In this document: in pieces, positions 8,143 through 17,009 of the stretch
How the letters are laid out: every line of letters begins with the position of its first letter
Position numbering within the stretch: the first letter of the stretch is position 1
Origin: Ruegeria sp. HKCCD8929
GTDB lineage: Bacteria > Pseudomonadota > Alphaproteobacteria > Rhodobacterales > Rhodobacteraceae
Direction: 5' to 3'
Assembly: GCF_013031405.1 (NCBI RefSeq)
Contig: NZ_WPZY01000002.1
Location: forward strand, 372,001-436,000
DNA length: 64,000 bases
Translations under genes and position numbers: made by a program
The notes under the pieces: generated by a model
Databases searched by the model: none
What the model saw: only the letters and a program-made list of their open reading frames with translations
Told to the model about the DNA's origin: nothing

Positions 8143-9357
8143 CTAAAGACCCAGTTGCCGTTCCCGCCAGATCACCACCTGAATTGCCAGAACGCCGAGG
8201 ATCGAGGTGACCAGCATCAGCCACAGAAGCGGCAGCGCGCCGGTGCCGGGGGTCAACAGGGCACCGGCCAATGCGCTCAGCGCGGCGCCACCGCCCAGCA
8301 TGATCGCTCCGTTCAGACCTGAGGCGGTTCCGGCCAGATGTGGACGCACCGAGAGTGAACCCGCGGTGGCATTGGGGATGGCCATGCCGTTGCCGAGGCC
8401 GACGAAGGTCATGAACCCGAAGAAGGTCAACGCCGATCCCAGACCTGCCAGCATCACCAGCAGCGACAGGGCCACGCCGATGGCGTTCAGCCAGCAGCCC
8501 CAAAGCACCATCCTGTTCACACCGATGCGAACCGAGAAGCGGCCGCTGATGAAGTTGCCGAAGAAATAGCCGATGGCCGGGGCGCCGAAATAGAACCCGA
8601 CCTCGGCCGGGTCCATGCCGAAGACGTGCGTGCCCACGAAAGGGGCTCCGCCGAGATAGGCAAAGAACGCGCCCGAGCAAAAGCCGCAGGCCAACGAGTA
8701 GCCCCAGAACCGGGGCGACGTCAGAAGCTCGGGGTATTCGCGGAACTGGGCAATCAGGCTCTTGCCGCTTTTAAGCGCGGTTTCCCCGAAATCGGAATAG
8801 ACCAGAAAGAAGGCCATCGCCCCAAGCGCAAAAAGCAGCCAGAAGTTGGCCTGCCAGCCAAAGCTCTGATCCAGCAGGCCGCCGATTGCGGGGCCGATCA
8901 TCGGTACCACCGCCATGCCCATGGTGACGTAACCCAGCATCGAGGCGGCCTGGTCCTGTTCATACATGTCGCGCACAGCGGCCCGGCTCAGCACGATGCC
9001 GACGGCGATCACCGCCTGACACATGCGGAAGAACAGGAATATCTCGGCGGTGGGTGCGTAGATACAGCCCAATGTCGCCAGCAGGAACAGCACCAGCCCC
9101 CATAGGATGACGGGCCTGCGCCCGGCCTTGTCCGCCAGCGGTCCGATCACGATCTGCATCATCGCATTGACCGCCAGATACAGCGCTACGGTGAGTTGCA
9201 TCACCCGGTAATCGGTCTGAAAATACGTGGCCATGTTGGGCAGGCTGGGCAGGAATATGTTCATGCCTAAGGCCGACAGACCCGACAGTAAAATCAGGGT
9301 GGCGACGGTAGGCGGACTGCGGTGCCGTTGGGCGGAACTGAACTGCATGGTTTGCAT
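8143..9357 (-). CDS. Bcr/CflA-family MFS drug efflux transporter
   Basis: 404 residues, 12 predicted membrane helices, with the MFS motif A loop GPLADKAGRRPVILWG after helix 2 and the drug:H+ antiporter motif around VLSRAAVRDMYEQDQAA. Length and pattern match the Bcr/CflA (DHA1) subgroup. Divergent from pccB, sharing a 173-bp promoter region that holds the two PccR-type palindromes, so its control by PccR cannot be excluded. Confidence 0.87.
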   Translation of the reverse strand: MQTMQFSSAQRHRSPPTVATLILLSGLSALGMNIFLPSLPNMATYFQTDYRVMQLTVALYLAVNAMMQIVIGPLADKAGRRPVILWGLVLFLLATLGCIYAPTAEIFLFFRMCQAVIAVGIVLSRAAVRDMYEQDQAASMLGYVTMGMAVVPMIGPAIGGLLDQSFGWQANFWLLFALGAMAFFLVYSDFGETALKSGKSLIAQFREYPELLTSPRFWGYSLACGFCSGAFFAYLGGAPFVGTHVFGMDPAEVGFYFGAPAIGYFFGNFISGRFSVRIGVNRMVLWGCWLNAIGVALSLLVMLAGLGSALTFFGFMTFVGLGNGMAIPNATAGSLSVRPHLAGTASGLNGAIMLGGGAALSALAGALLTPGTGALPLLWLMLVTSILGVLAIQVVIWRERQLGL

Positions 9358-9412
9358 CTAGGCGGCCCGGTATGGGCTGTCCATGCCGGGTCGTGAGTTA
9401 AGGTGTTAATTA

Positions 9413-9462
9413 GCAAATTTGCATTTAGCGGACGTAGTGTTGCCAATGATTTGCAAATTTGC
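9413..9462 (+). promoter_or_regulatory. Two PccR-type palindromes upstream of pccB
   Basis: The perfect 10-bp palindrome GCAAATTTGC occurs at 9413-9422 and again at 9453-9462, exactly 40 bp apart (about four helical turns). The second is extended to TTTGCAAATTTGC. They lie 69-118 bp before the pccB ATG, where a PccR/ScfR activator would bind. Confidence 0.72.
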
Positions 9463-9530
9463 CGAATAAGTCTTTGGTGCGCGCCCCGCAGACTATATGG
9501 TCCGGCCAGATTTCAAAGAGGATAATCGCC

Positions 9531-11063
9531 ATGAAAGACATCCTTTCCGAGCTTGAAGACCGCCGCGAGGCCGCGCGGCTGGGGGGCGGGCAGAGACGGA
9601 TCGACGCGCAGCACACCCGGGGCAAACTGACGGCGCGCGAGCGGATCGAACTGCTGCTGGACGAGGACAGCTTTGAAGAGTTCGACATGTTCGTGTCGCA
9701 CCGCTGCACCGATTTCGGGATGGAAAATCAAAAGCCTGCGGGCGATGGCGTGGTCACCGGTTGGGGCACGATCAATGGCCGCATGGTCTATGTGTTCTCG
9801 CAGGATTTTACCGTGTTCGGCGGCTCGCTGTCGGAAACCCACGCGCAGAAAATCTGCAAGATCATGGATATGGCGGTGCAGAACGGCGCGCCGGTGATTG
9901 GCATCAACGACTCGGGTGGGGCGCGAATCCAGGAAGGCGTCGCCTCGCTGGCGGGCTATGCCGAGGTGTTCCAGCGCAACATCATGGCCTCGGGCGTAGT
10001 GCCGCAGATCAGCGTGATCATGGGCCCCTGCGCGGGTGGCGCAGTTTACTCTCCGGCGATGACCGACTTCATCTTCATGGTCAAAGATACCTCATACATG
10101 TTCGTGACCGGTCCCGACGTCGTGAAGACCGTGACCAATGAGGTGGTAACCGCCGAGGAACTGGGCGGAGCTTCGACCCACACCAGAAAATCCTCGGTCG
10201 CCGATGGTGCTTTCGAGAACGACGTCGAGGCGCTCGCCGAGGTGCGGCGTCTGGTGGACTTCCTGCCGCTCAACAACCGCGAAAAGCCGCCCGTGCGCCC
10301 GTTCTTTGACGAGCCGGGGCGGGTCGAGGCCTCGCTGGACACGCTGGTGCCGGAAAACCCGAACACGCCCTATGATATGAAGGAACTCATCGTCAAAGTG
10401 GCGGATGAGGGCGATTTCTACGAAATTCAGGAGGATTTTGCCAAGAATATCGTCACCGGGTTCGTCCGACTCGAGGGCCAGACCGTGGGCGTCGTCGCCA
10501 ACCAGCCGATGGTGCTGGCGGGGTGTCTGGACATCGACTCGAGCCGCAAGGCCGCCCGTTTCGTGCGCTTCTGCGACTGTTTCGAAATTCCGATCCTGAC
10601 GCTGGTCGACGTGCCGGGCTTCCTGCCGGGGACAAGCCAAGAGTATGGCGGCGTCATCAAGCACGGGGCCAAGCTGCTCTTTGCCTATGGTGAGGCGACG
10701 GTGCCGAAGGTGACGGTGATCACCCGCAAGGCCTATGGCGGTGCCTATGATGTGATGGCGTCCAAGCACCTGCGTGGCGATTTCAACTATGCCTGGCCCA
10801 CCGCCGAGATTGCGGTGATGGGCGCCAAGGGGGCGACCGAGATCATCCATCGCGCCGATCTGGGCGACGCGGAAAAGATCGCCGCCCATACCAAGGACTA
10901 CGAAGACCGCTTCGCCAACCCCTTCGTGGCGGCCGAACGCGGCTTCATCGATGAGGTGATCATGCCGCACTCGACACGACGCCGGGTATCACGTGCCTTT
11001 GCCTCGCTGCGGGGCAAGTCGCTGAAGAACCCGTGGAAGAAGCACGACAATATTCCGTTGTGA
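9531..11063 (+). CDS. pccB: Propionyl-CoA carboxylase beta subunit (carboxyltransferase)
   Basis: 510 residues. Transfers CO2 from carboxybiotin on PccA to propionyl-CoA, giving (S)-methylmalonyl-CoA. Both halves of the carboxyltransferase domain are present: oxyanion-hole glycine pairs in [11 protein letters not shown] and [11 protein letters not shown] (N-half) and [16 protein letters not shown] (C-half). The ATG at 9531 is preceded by AAAGAGGA and gives the standard N-terminus [20 protein letters not shown]; an upstream in-frame TTG at 9459 lies inside the operator and is rejected. pccA follows 3.9 kb downstream. Confidence 0.96.
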   Translation: MKDILSELEDRREAARLGGGQRRIDAQHTRGKLTARERIELLLDEDSFEEFDMFVSHRCTDFGMENQKPAGDGVVTGWGTINGRMVYVFSQDFTVFGGSLSETHAQKICKIMDMAVQNGAPVIGINDSGGARIQEGVASLAGYAEVFQRNIMASGVVPQISVIMGPCAGGAVYSPAMTDFIFMVKDTSYMFVTGPDVVKTVTNEVVTAEELGGASTHTRKSSVADGAFENDVEALAEVRRLVDFLPLNNREKPPVRPFFDEPGRVEASLDTLVPENPNTPYDMKELIVKVADEGDFYEIQEDFAKNIVTGFVRLEGQTVGVVANQPMVLAGCLDIDSSRKAARFVRFCDCFEIPILTLVDVPGFLPGTSQEYGGVIKHGAKLLFAYGEATVPKVTVITRKAYGGAYDVMASKHLRGDFNYAWPTAEIAVMGAKGATEIIHRADLGDAEKIAAHTKDYEDRFANPFVAAERGFIDEVIMPHSTRRRVSRAFASLRGKSLKNPWKKHDNIPL

Positions 11064-11106
11064 GGCTGTGGGATGGGGTGAAACCCCATCCTACGAAAGA
11101 TGACAG

Positions 11107-11505
11107 ATGACCCAACTCTGGAAAAACCAAGCCTTCTCCATCTCCCACGCCGACGACTCTCCCCCCGTCGGCCAGGGCCTGCGTGCATTCTTCGAGTACC
11201 GGGATCTGGGCATCAAGGACGCCACCCAAGGCAAGTTCGGTGCCCATGTCATCCGCGCGGTTCCGGGGATGGAAAGCCCGGGCGCATGGCACAGCCATGA
11301 TCTGGAGTTCCAGATGGTCTATGTCACCAAGGGCTGGGTCGTCTTTGAATATGAAGGGCAGGGTGAACATACCCTGCGGGCGGGTTCCTGCGTCCTTCAG
11401 CCTCCGGGCATCAGGCACCGCGAGGTCCGGCATTCGGACGATATGGAACTGATCGAAATCACGGCGCCCGCTCAGTTTGACACAAGGGACGAACCTGCCC
11501 CATGA
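11107..11505 (+). CDS. Cupin-domain protein
   Basis: 132 residues with one small cupin barrel: motif 1 GAWHSHDLEFQMVYVTKGW gives two His and a Glu, and motif 2 PPGIRHREVRHSDD gives the third His, a usual metal site. Substrate unknown. It lies 43 bp after pccB, and its stop overlaps the next start as ATGA, so it may be a distal pcc operon member. Confidence 0.82.
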   Translation: MTQLWKNQAFSISHADDSPPVGQGLRAFFEYRDLGIKDATQGKFGAHVIRAVPGMESPGAWHSHDLEFQMVYVTKGWVVFEYEGQGEHTLRAGSCVLQPPGIRHREVRHSDDMELIEITAPAQFDTRDEPAP

Positions 11506-11981
11506 TCCGCGCGAGCCGAAATGAAACAGCGCACGCCGCATGCGTAGCGCAAGCAGCCCCGGCGGGAGGAGCCCGCCAATGGTGGGGTCGGGGCTGCGGA
11601 TACGCTGTGCTGTTTTCGGCTTTTGCATCCACGGCCGCCGCCGAGGCCTCGCTACCGGTTCCGTCGGGACAGCCGGTGCAGTTGGAGAATGTTCTGCTCG
11701 ACAACAATCCGGGAGAGTTGTGGGTTCGTTTCCGCTTCATCGCTCCGCGGATCGGCTCGACGGTGGGTCGAATCGGCTATGACGTGGCTGCTATCGACAT
11801 GAACCATCTGTGCCAGACCCTGGTGATCCCGTACGTCGCCAAACATGCGCTCGACCCTGCGCGGGTCATCGTTTCCCTTTCGGACCGATCGGTGGAATTT
11901 GGCCGATCGGACCCCGAGGCCACCCAGTTCTTTGAGGCCTATCGGCTGGAGAATACCCGCTGTATCTGGGAGGAGTTCTGA
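11502..11981 (+). CDS. DUF6497-type secreted protein
   Basis: 159 residues, ATGA-coupled to the cupin gene. A long N-terminal segment with a hydrophobic stretch (about 32-47, AVLFSAFASTAAAEA) looks like a signal peptide with an extended n-region. The mature part LPVPSGQPVQLENVLLDNNP...ELWVRFRFIAP is a pattern I recognise from conserved Rhodobacteraceae hypotheticals. A Cys near 105 and one near the C-terminus could form a disulfide. Function unknown. Confidence 0.7.
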   Translation: MIRASRNETAHAACVAQAAPAGGARQWWGRGCGYAVLFSAFASTAAAEASLPVPSGQPVQLENVLLDNNPGELWVRFRFIAPRIGSTVGRIGYDVAAIDMNHLCQTLVIPYVAKHALDPARVIVSLSDRSVEFGRSDPEATQFFEAYRLENTRCIWEEF

Positions 11982-12195
11982 GAATGCCACAATATATTGC
12001 GGTTTTCCCGCCCATTCTGCGAACTTCTGAGGCTTTGGAGTCACAAGCCATGAAACTGAACACCTTTGGATGTATTTCCGATAAAGCATCGGCTATGGTC
12101 GCCCCCGGTCGTGCTTATTCGGCCGTGACCTCGGACGAGGGGCAGGCAGGGGTTTGCGCCCCTGTTGGAATTGATAACAGAGTCAGGAGAAATAG

Positions 12196-12330
12196 ATGTC
12201 GAAGTGCATCAAGTTTGTCGCCATGGTGGCTTTCGTCGGTGCTGTTGCCGCATGCGGTCAGCAGGAAGAAGAAGTCGTCGTGGTTGAGCCGGTTTCGACC
12301 GAGCCGACCTTCACCGGCAAGTACAAGTAA
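12196..12330 (+). CDS. 44-residue lipoprotein
   Basis: Short gene reading MSKCIKFVAMVAFVGAVAAC, then GQQEEEEVVV-like acidic residues and ending TFTGKYK. The lipobox VAAC at residues 17-20 predicts lipid modification. A CAGGAGA ribosome site lies 6 nt before the ATG. The mature peptide is only about 25 residues, acidic then basic at the end, reminiscent of entericidin-sized lipoproteins. Function unknown; found by reading the gap. Confidence 0.7.
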   Translation: MSKCIKFVAMVAFVGAVAACGQQEEEVVVVEPVSTEPTFTGKYK

Positions 12331-12336
12331 TTCCTC

Positions 12337-12366
12337 CGCGGGACCGGCCCTGCGGTCGGTCCCGCG
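12337..12366 (+). terminator. GC-rich hairpin after the small lipoprotein
   Basis: Perfect 10-bp stem CGCGGGACCG / CGGTCCCGCG with a 10-nt loop, starting 7 nt after the lipoprotein stop. No T-tract follows, so termination would be imperfect. Confidence 0.45.
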
Positions 12367-12399
12367 AACCCCGGCAGCCCCGGCACGGGAGGGTCTGCC

Positions 12400-12753
12400 A
12401 TGCTGAAGCACCGCGGTTTTCCCGGCCGCCTTCCCGGCACCGATTTCCAGTTCACCATCCGTCGCGCCAATCCCAAGGGCGTCACACCCCTGACCCGCCG
12501 CGAGCGGTTCCGCGACCGTAAACCGGCCGACCGACGCGCTGACATGGCCTTTCTCGAAGCACTGTGGATGCAGTTCGGCGATCAGCCCTTCGAGCGCGGC
12601 AATCTGGATGCCGGGCGGCTGAGCTGGCTGTTCGGGCGTGAGGTGATCCCCGCCGAAGACCCGTTCGATCCCGCGAGTTACGAGGCTCTTCTTGTTATCG
12701 ACGTGGACACGGCGCGGCTGTCCTTTCCTGACGTGTTCGACGGGGGCCGCTGA
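12400..12753 (+). CDS. Conserved hypothetical protein
   Basis: 117 residues, soluble, no signal or membrane segment. Basic N-terminal half (RRERFRDRKPADRRA), acidic C-terminal half ending VDTARLSFPDVFDGGR. A strong GGGAGGG ribosome site precedes the ATG. Codon usage is like its neighbours. No family recognised. It converges on the porin gene. Confidence 0.7.
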   Translation: MLKHRGFPGRLPGTDFQFTIRRANPKGVTPLTRRERFRDRKPADRRADMAFLEALWMQFGDQPFERGNLDAGRLSWLFGREVIPAEDPFDPASYEALLVIDVDTARLSFPDVFDGGR

Positions 12754-12797
12754 CCGTGATCCCGAGCACGCAGCATACCTCCAAGCCCAGAAGGGCA

Positions 12798-12821
12798 GCG
12801 CTGCGGCAAGGGCCGCAGCGC
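12798..12821. terminator. Hairpin between convergent genes
   Basis: Stem GCGCTGCGGC / GCCGCAGCGC (10 bp, loop AAGG) in the 80-bp gap between the convergent hypothetical and porin genes. Likely shared transcript end; weak T-tract on both sides. Confidence 0.5.
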
Positions 12822-12833
12822 CGGGTTGCGTGC

Positions 12834-13982
12834 TCAGAAATTGAGCTGGATGGCGGCCTGAATGCGGTCGCCGTCAAAGGTGGCTCCAGTGGTGGCGTCA
12901 TTGCGCTCGCCCTGGATGTATTCGGCGCTGAGCGTCAGGTTGTCGGTCACGTTGTAGAAGGCGTTGACGTGGATCGTCTCCAACTCGGTGAACGACAGGG
13001 TGCCGGTCGAGGTGGGCAGGTCATACTCCTCGCGGCCATAGGCGATGCCCACGTTCCACTTGTCACCGATATCCTGCCGGAACTCGAGCGTATAGCCGTC
13101 GACGTCATTGGCAACACCACCAACAGCGGCATCCCCGAGGCCGATCAGAAGCGGGCCGAGCGCTTCGCCGGTGACATAGGTTGCCTGAAACAGACCGCCC
13201 TGCCACGGACGGATCGAACCCGAAAGCGTGATGCCGGTCTGATCGACATCCGTTCCGCCGGAATTCACGGTGCCGATCAGGCCAGCGACACGGGCGCTGT
13301 ATCGGTCGGTGTCGTAGGACAGGGCAGCAGTAAAGACCGGATCATCCGAGTCGGCGGTGTTTTCCTCGATCGAAGCGCTGAATGTGGTTTGACCGAAGGT
13401 GTTCGTGTATCGAATCTGCGGGACCCGCGCAAAGGCAATCCCGACGGGGCCGTTGAATTCCACGGTTGTCGGGTATTGGGCGAGCGGCATGAAGTTCGTC
13501 CAGTCCTGGCCAATGATCCAGTGATCACCGATCCCGATATTGGCGTGACGCAAGCGCAGTTCGGCGGCGCCACCAGAGGCGAAGAGATCAAGCTCCAACT
13601 GACCCCGAAGCTCGCCAATGTCGGTTTGGGTCGTGGTCCTAAACCCCAGGCGCGACTGGCGGAGGGTCGCCCCGAAATTGCCGTCAGTGGCATTGGCCGG
13701 TTCACCGATATTGTTGACGAATGCCGTGTCGCCCTGATTGAAGTCGAAATCGTAGAAGAAGTCGGCTTTGACATAGCCATAGATGTCGATGTTGGTCTGG
13801 CCGATCTGGAAATTGGTCAGATCGCCCGAGGGCCGCGCGCCGCCGGCCTCAAGCGCCTCGACCCGCGCGCGCAGCGCGTCCAGTTCGGCCTGGGTCTGCG
13901 CGTCCTGCGCCCAAAGTGGCGCGCTCGCGAGCGTCGATGCCAGAATGGCAAGCGAAGACATGGCTGTTCTGTGTTGTTTCAT
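12834..13982 (-). CDS. DcaP-like trimeric outer-membrane porin
   Basis: 382 residues from the ATG at 13982. Signal peptide ending APLWAQ, then a short coiled-coil (AELDALRARVEALEAG) and a beta-barrel with alternating patterns (GYVKADFFYDFDF, LRQSRLGFRTTT, HWIIGQDWTNF) ending in Phe (IQAAIQLNF), the usual outer-membrane sorting signal. The N-terminal coiled coil plus barrel is typical of DcaP-like porins that admit small carboxylates or solutes. An in-frame upstream start at 14012 gives no sensible signal peptide and is rejected. Confidence 0.82.
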   Translation of the reverse strand: MKQHRTAMSSLAILASTLASAPLWAQDAQTQAELDALRARVEALEAGGARPSGDLTNFQIGQTNIDIYGYVKADFFYDFDFNQGDTAFVNNIGEPANATDGNFGATLRQSRLGFRTTTQTDIGELRGQLELDLFASGGAAELRLRHANIGIGDHWIIGQDWTNFMPLAQYPTTVEFNGPVGIAFARVPQIRYTNTFGQTTFSASIEENTADSDDPVFTAALSYDTDRYSARVAGLIGTVNSGGTDVDQTGITLSGSIRPWQGGLFQATYVTGEALGPLLIGLGDAAVGGVANDVDGYTLEFRQDIGDKWNVGIAYGREEYDLPTSTGTLSFTELETIHVNAFYNVTDNLTLSAEYIQGERNDATTGATFDGDRIQAAIQLNF

Positions 13983-14632
13983 GAGAGTCCATCCCTGTAT
14001 GCAGTGGTGCACAATCAGCGTTCCACACGGCCCAACCTGGGTGAAATGACGTTCAGGCGAGATGGCGTGAGACGATTCTCATCGAAACTTGATCCAAACT
14101 CACATCGCTCTCACCGCGCTGCGATATCCGCTCCTAACCGTTTGATAGTAAGCGGTAGTTTTCCGATTCGCGGAGGTGCCAAATGTGATCGCGAAAGCGC
14201 TTGGCGCACCGCCATGCAAGATCGCCGTCACACAGTCGTGACACGTGAACATCGTTCGTCCAGCACCGCTTCGCACAGCCCGATCGGCACGATTTTGCGC
14301 GCTTATCCGCCGAATGGGCAGAAACCAGCCGGATTTTGCGACTGCGAAAAAGTCGTGTTGGCGACGCCGCGTCAAGCAGGCAGATTGGCCGGGCCGTGCG
14401 GCACTTCTATGCCTGCGCCGCACATGCACCTACTATTCCGTACCCCTTCCTTAGGCGGGCCGGTCAGTGTTTTTCACATTGACCCGCCCGCTTTTTTCTT
14501 TGCCGATGGCGAAGCCCGGTTTGGGCAGAGTCCCGCGCAGCGCAGCAACTCGCGGCGAATTGCCTTGCGGACAAGCCGAAATCCCCGGCATCTGACGAGC
14601 AATCAGTCAACGTCTGTTAGGGGATGGAACAC
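13983..14632. other. 650-bp gap with an orphan terminator
   Basis: No convincing coding frame on either strand. It holds the porin promoter near 13983-14060 and a small dyad CGACT...AGTCG around 14339-14356. A strong plus-strand intrinsic terminator at 14454-14497 has no gene before it. A non-coding transcript ending there is the simplest explanation; I did not recognise a known RNA family. Confidence 0.5.
14454..14497 (+). terminator. Orphan intrinsic terminator
   Basis: Near-perfect stem of 12-13 bp with one mismatch: the left arm GCGGGCCGGTCA (14456-14467 region) pairs with TTGACCCGCCCGC. The loop is TGTTTTTCACA-like, followed directly by TTTTTT. There is no upstream plus-strand gene for more than 1.7 kb. 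Confidence 0.7.
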
Positions 14633-14836
14633 ATGCGGACGCTTCGAATCTCTTCGGCACTCTTACTCTGTGCAGGCCTTGCCGCCTGTGGCGACAACCC
14701 GGGTGAACAGGCGCTCTATGGCGGCAGCGCGGGTTTCCTCGGCGCGCTCGTGCTTGACAGCAACCCGGTCGTCGGCGCGGCGGCGGGTGCTGCCGGAAAC
14801 CTGCTTTATTGCAAACTCGAGAGAAACTGCCGCTAA
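14633..14836 (+). CDS. Small lipoprotein with glycine-zipper-like segment
   Basis: 67 residues from ATG 14633; GGGGATGGA provides the ribosome site, making the ATG at 14624 less likely. Signal MRTLRISSALLLCAGLAAC with lipobox LAAC, then a Gly/Ala-rich stretch (GGSAGFLGALVLDSNPVVGA...) resembling glycine-zipper lipoproteins, ending in a Cys pair. Envelope protein of unknown role, 120 bp before pccA. Confidence 0.75.
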   Translation: MRTLRISSALLLCAGLAACGDNPGEQALYGGSAGFLGALVLDSNPVVGAAAGAAGNLLYCKLERNCR

Positions 14837-14852
14837 CCGGATTCTGAACTTC

Positions 14853-14925
14853 CGGGCCGCTCCCGGCCCGACCGTACACATGCAGAACGCCGCCCTTGGC
14901 CGATTGGCCGGGGGCGGCGTTCTGC
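14853..14925 (+). promoter_or_regulatory. Two hairpins in the pccA leader
   Basis: Stem CGGGCCG / CGGCCCG (14853-14870, 4-nt loop) followed by a perfect 14-bp stem GCAGAACGCCGCCC / GGGCGGCGTTCTGC (14882-14895 and 14912-14925, 16-nt loop). They end 31 nt before the pccA ATG. No T-tract. They may terminate the lipoprotein transcript or shape the pccA 5' UTR. Confidence 0.5.
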
Positions 14926-14956
14926 GTCTGAAACACCCCAAGACAAAGGACGTTCC

Positions 14957-17002
14957 ATGTTCAACAAGATCCTGATCGCCAACCGGGGCGAAATCGCCTG
15001 CCGGGTCATCAAGACCGCGCGCAAGATGGGTATTGCCACTGTCGCCATCTACTCGGATGCCGACAAACAGGCGCTGCATGTCGAAATGGCGGACGAGGCC
15101 GTCCATATCGGCCCGCCGCCCGCGAACCAGTCCTATATCGTCATCGACAAGGTGATGGAGGCGATCCGGGCGACCGGCGCACAGGCGGTGCATCCAGGCT
15201 ACGGCTTTCTGTCCGAGAACTCGAAATTCGCCGAGGCGCTCGAGGCCGAGGGTGTGGCTTTCGTCGGCCCCCCAAAAGGCGCCATCGAGGCGATGGGGGA
15301 CAAGATCACCTCGAAGAAGATCGCGCAGGACGCGAATGTGTCCACGGTGCCCGGTTATATGGGCCTGATCGAGGATGCCGACGAGGCGGTGAAGATCTCG
15401 AACGACATCGGCTATCCGGTGATGATCAAGGCAAGCGCTGGCGGTGGCGGCAAGGGCATGCGGATCGCCTGGAACGATGAGGAGGCGCGCGAGGGGTTCC
15501 AGTCGTCCAAGAACGAGGCGGCCAGCAGCTTTGGTGACGACCGTATCTTCATCGAAAAATTCGTGACCCAACCGCGCCATATCGAGATTCAGGTGCTCTG
15601 CGACAGCCACGGCAACGGCATTTATCTGGGCGAACGCGAATGCTCGATCCAGCGCCGGAACCAGAAAGTGGTGGAAGAGGCGCCTTCGCCCTTCCTTGAT
15701 CCGGAAACCCGTAAAGCGATGGGCGAGCAGGCGGTGGCGCTGGCCAAGGCCGTGGGCTACGCCAGCGCGGGCACGGTGGAATTCATCGTGGATGGTGACA
15801 AGAACTTCTACTTCCTCGAAATGAACACCCGCCTGCAGGTGGAACACCCGGTAACCGAGCTGATCACTGGTGTCGATCTGGTGGAACAGATGATCCGCGT
15901 TGCGGCAGGCGAAAAGCTGACCATCACGCAGGACGACGTGCAGCTGAACGGCTGGGCTATCGAGAACCGGCTTTATGCCGAGGACCCGTATCGCGGTTTC
16001 CTGCCGTCGATCGGCCGTCTGACCCGTTATCGCCCGCCCGAAGAGACCGCCGCCGGGCCGCTGCTGGCCAACGGCAAATGGCAGGGCGAGGCGCCCAATG
16101 GCGCCACCGCCGTGCGCAACGATACCGGCGTCTATGAGGGCGGCGAGATCAGCATGTATTACGACCCGATGATCGCCAAGCTGTGCACCTGGGCGCCCAC
16201 GCGTGAGCAGGCCATCGAGGCGATGCGTGTGGCGCTCGACAGTTTCGAGGTCGAGGGCATCGGTCACAACCTGCCCTTCCTGAGTGCGGTGATGGATCAC
16301 CCGAAATTTGTCTCGGGCGACATGACCACCGCCTTCATCGCCGAGGAATATCCCGACGGGTTCGAAGGCGTGACCCTGCACGAGGATGACCTGCGCCGCA
16401 TCGCGGCCTCATGCGCGGCCATGCATCGGGTCGCCGAGATCCGCCGTACCCGCGTTTCGGGCCGGATGGACAACCATGAGCGCAAAGTGGGCACTGACTG
16501 GACCGTCAGCCTGCAGGGCCATGAATGTAATGTGACCATCGACGCCGACCCGGAAGGCTCAACCGTGAGTTTCGAGGGTGGCGGCAAATACCGCGTGGCC
16601 TCGAACTGGACGCCGGGCGATCAGCTGGCGATGCTGGATGTTGACGGCAGCCCGCTGGTGCTGAAGGTGGGCAAGGTCTCGGGCGGGTTCCGAATCCGCA
16701 ACCGGGGTGCCGACCTCAAGGTGCATGTGCGCACGCCGCGTCAGGCGGAACTGGCGCGCCTGATGCCCGAGAAACTGCCACCTGACACCTCGAAAATGCT
16801 GCTCTGCCCGATGCCCGGCCTGATCGTGAAGGTCGATGTCGAAGTGGGGCAGGAGGTGCAGGAAGGTCAGGCGCTGTGCACCATCGAGGCAATGAAGATG
16901 GAAAACATCCTGCGCGCCGAGAAAAAGGGCACCGTGGCCAAGATCAACGCGGGCCCCGGCGACAGCCTCGCCGTGGACGATGTGATCATGGAGTTCGAGT
17001 AG
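14957..17002 (+). CDS. pccA: Propionyl-CoA carboxylase alpha subunit (biotin carboxylase and biotin carrier)
   Basis: 681 residues. ATP-dependent carboxylation of its own biotin, then transfer to PccB. Biotin carboxylase domain at 1-450: FNKILIANRGEIACRV start, ATP-grasp glycine loop KASAGGGGKGMRIAW, MNTRLQVEHPVTE. A middle subunit-contact domain (about 500-600) and a C-terminal biotinyl domain with IEAMKMENIL (biotinyl Lys about 647) follow. The length is typical of bacterial PccA. It is followed 7 bp later by a membrane-protein gene. Methylcrotonyl-CoA carboxylase is the main look-alike; context with pccB, mcm and PccR favours propionyl-CoA. Confidence 0.95.
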   Translation: MFNKILIANRGEIACRVIKTARKMGIATVAIYSDADKQALHVEMADEAVHIGPPPANQSYIVIDKVMEAIRATGAQAVHPGYGFLSENSKFAEALEAEGVAFVGPPKGAIEAMGDKITSKKIAQDANVSTVPGYMGLIEDADEAVKISNDIGYPVMIKASAGGGGKGMRIAWNDEEAREGFQSSKNEAASSFGDDRIFIEKFVTQPRHIEIQVLCDSHGNGIYLGERECSIQRRNQKVVEEAPSPFLDPETRKAMGEQAVALAKAVGYASAGTVEFIVDGDKNFYFLEMNTRLQVEHPVTELITGVDLVEQMIRVAAGEKLTITQDDVQLNGWAIENRLYAEDPYRGFLPSIGRLTRYRPPEETAAGPLLANGKWQGEAPNGATAVRNDTGVYEGGEISMYYDPMIAKLCTWAPTREQAIEAMRVALDSFEVEGIGHNLPFLSAVMDHPKFVSGDMTTAFIAEEYPDGFEGVTLHEDDLRRIAASCAAMHRVAEIRRTRVSGRMDNHERKVGTDWTVSLQGHECNVTIDADPEGSTVSFEGGGKYRVASNWTPGDQLAMLDVDGSPLVLKVGKVSGGFRIRNRGADLKVHVRTPRQAELARLMPEKLPPDTSKMLLCPMPGLIVKVDVEVGQEVQEGQALCTIEAMKMENILRAEKKGTVAKINAGPGDSLAVDDVIMEFE

Positions 17003-17009
17003 CCGCGCG

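Noticed and set aside
9459..9530. Upstream TTG start for pccB
   Set aside because: It lies inside the PccR palindrome and adds residues that are not in the family; ATG 9531 has a good ribosome site.
12756..14975. 739-codon plus-strand open frame
   Set aside because: It runs antisense through the porin and across the non-coding gap; no ribosome site and no recognisable domain. A product of high GC.
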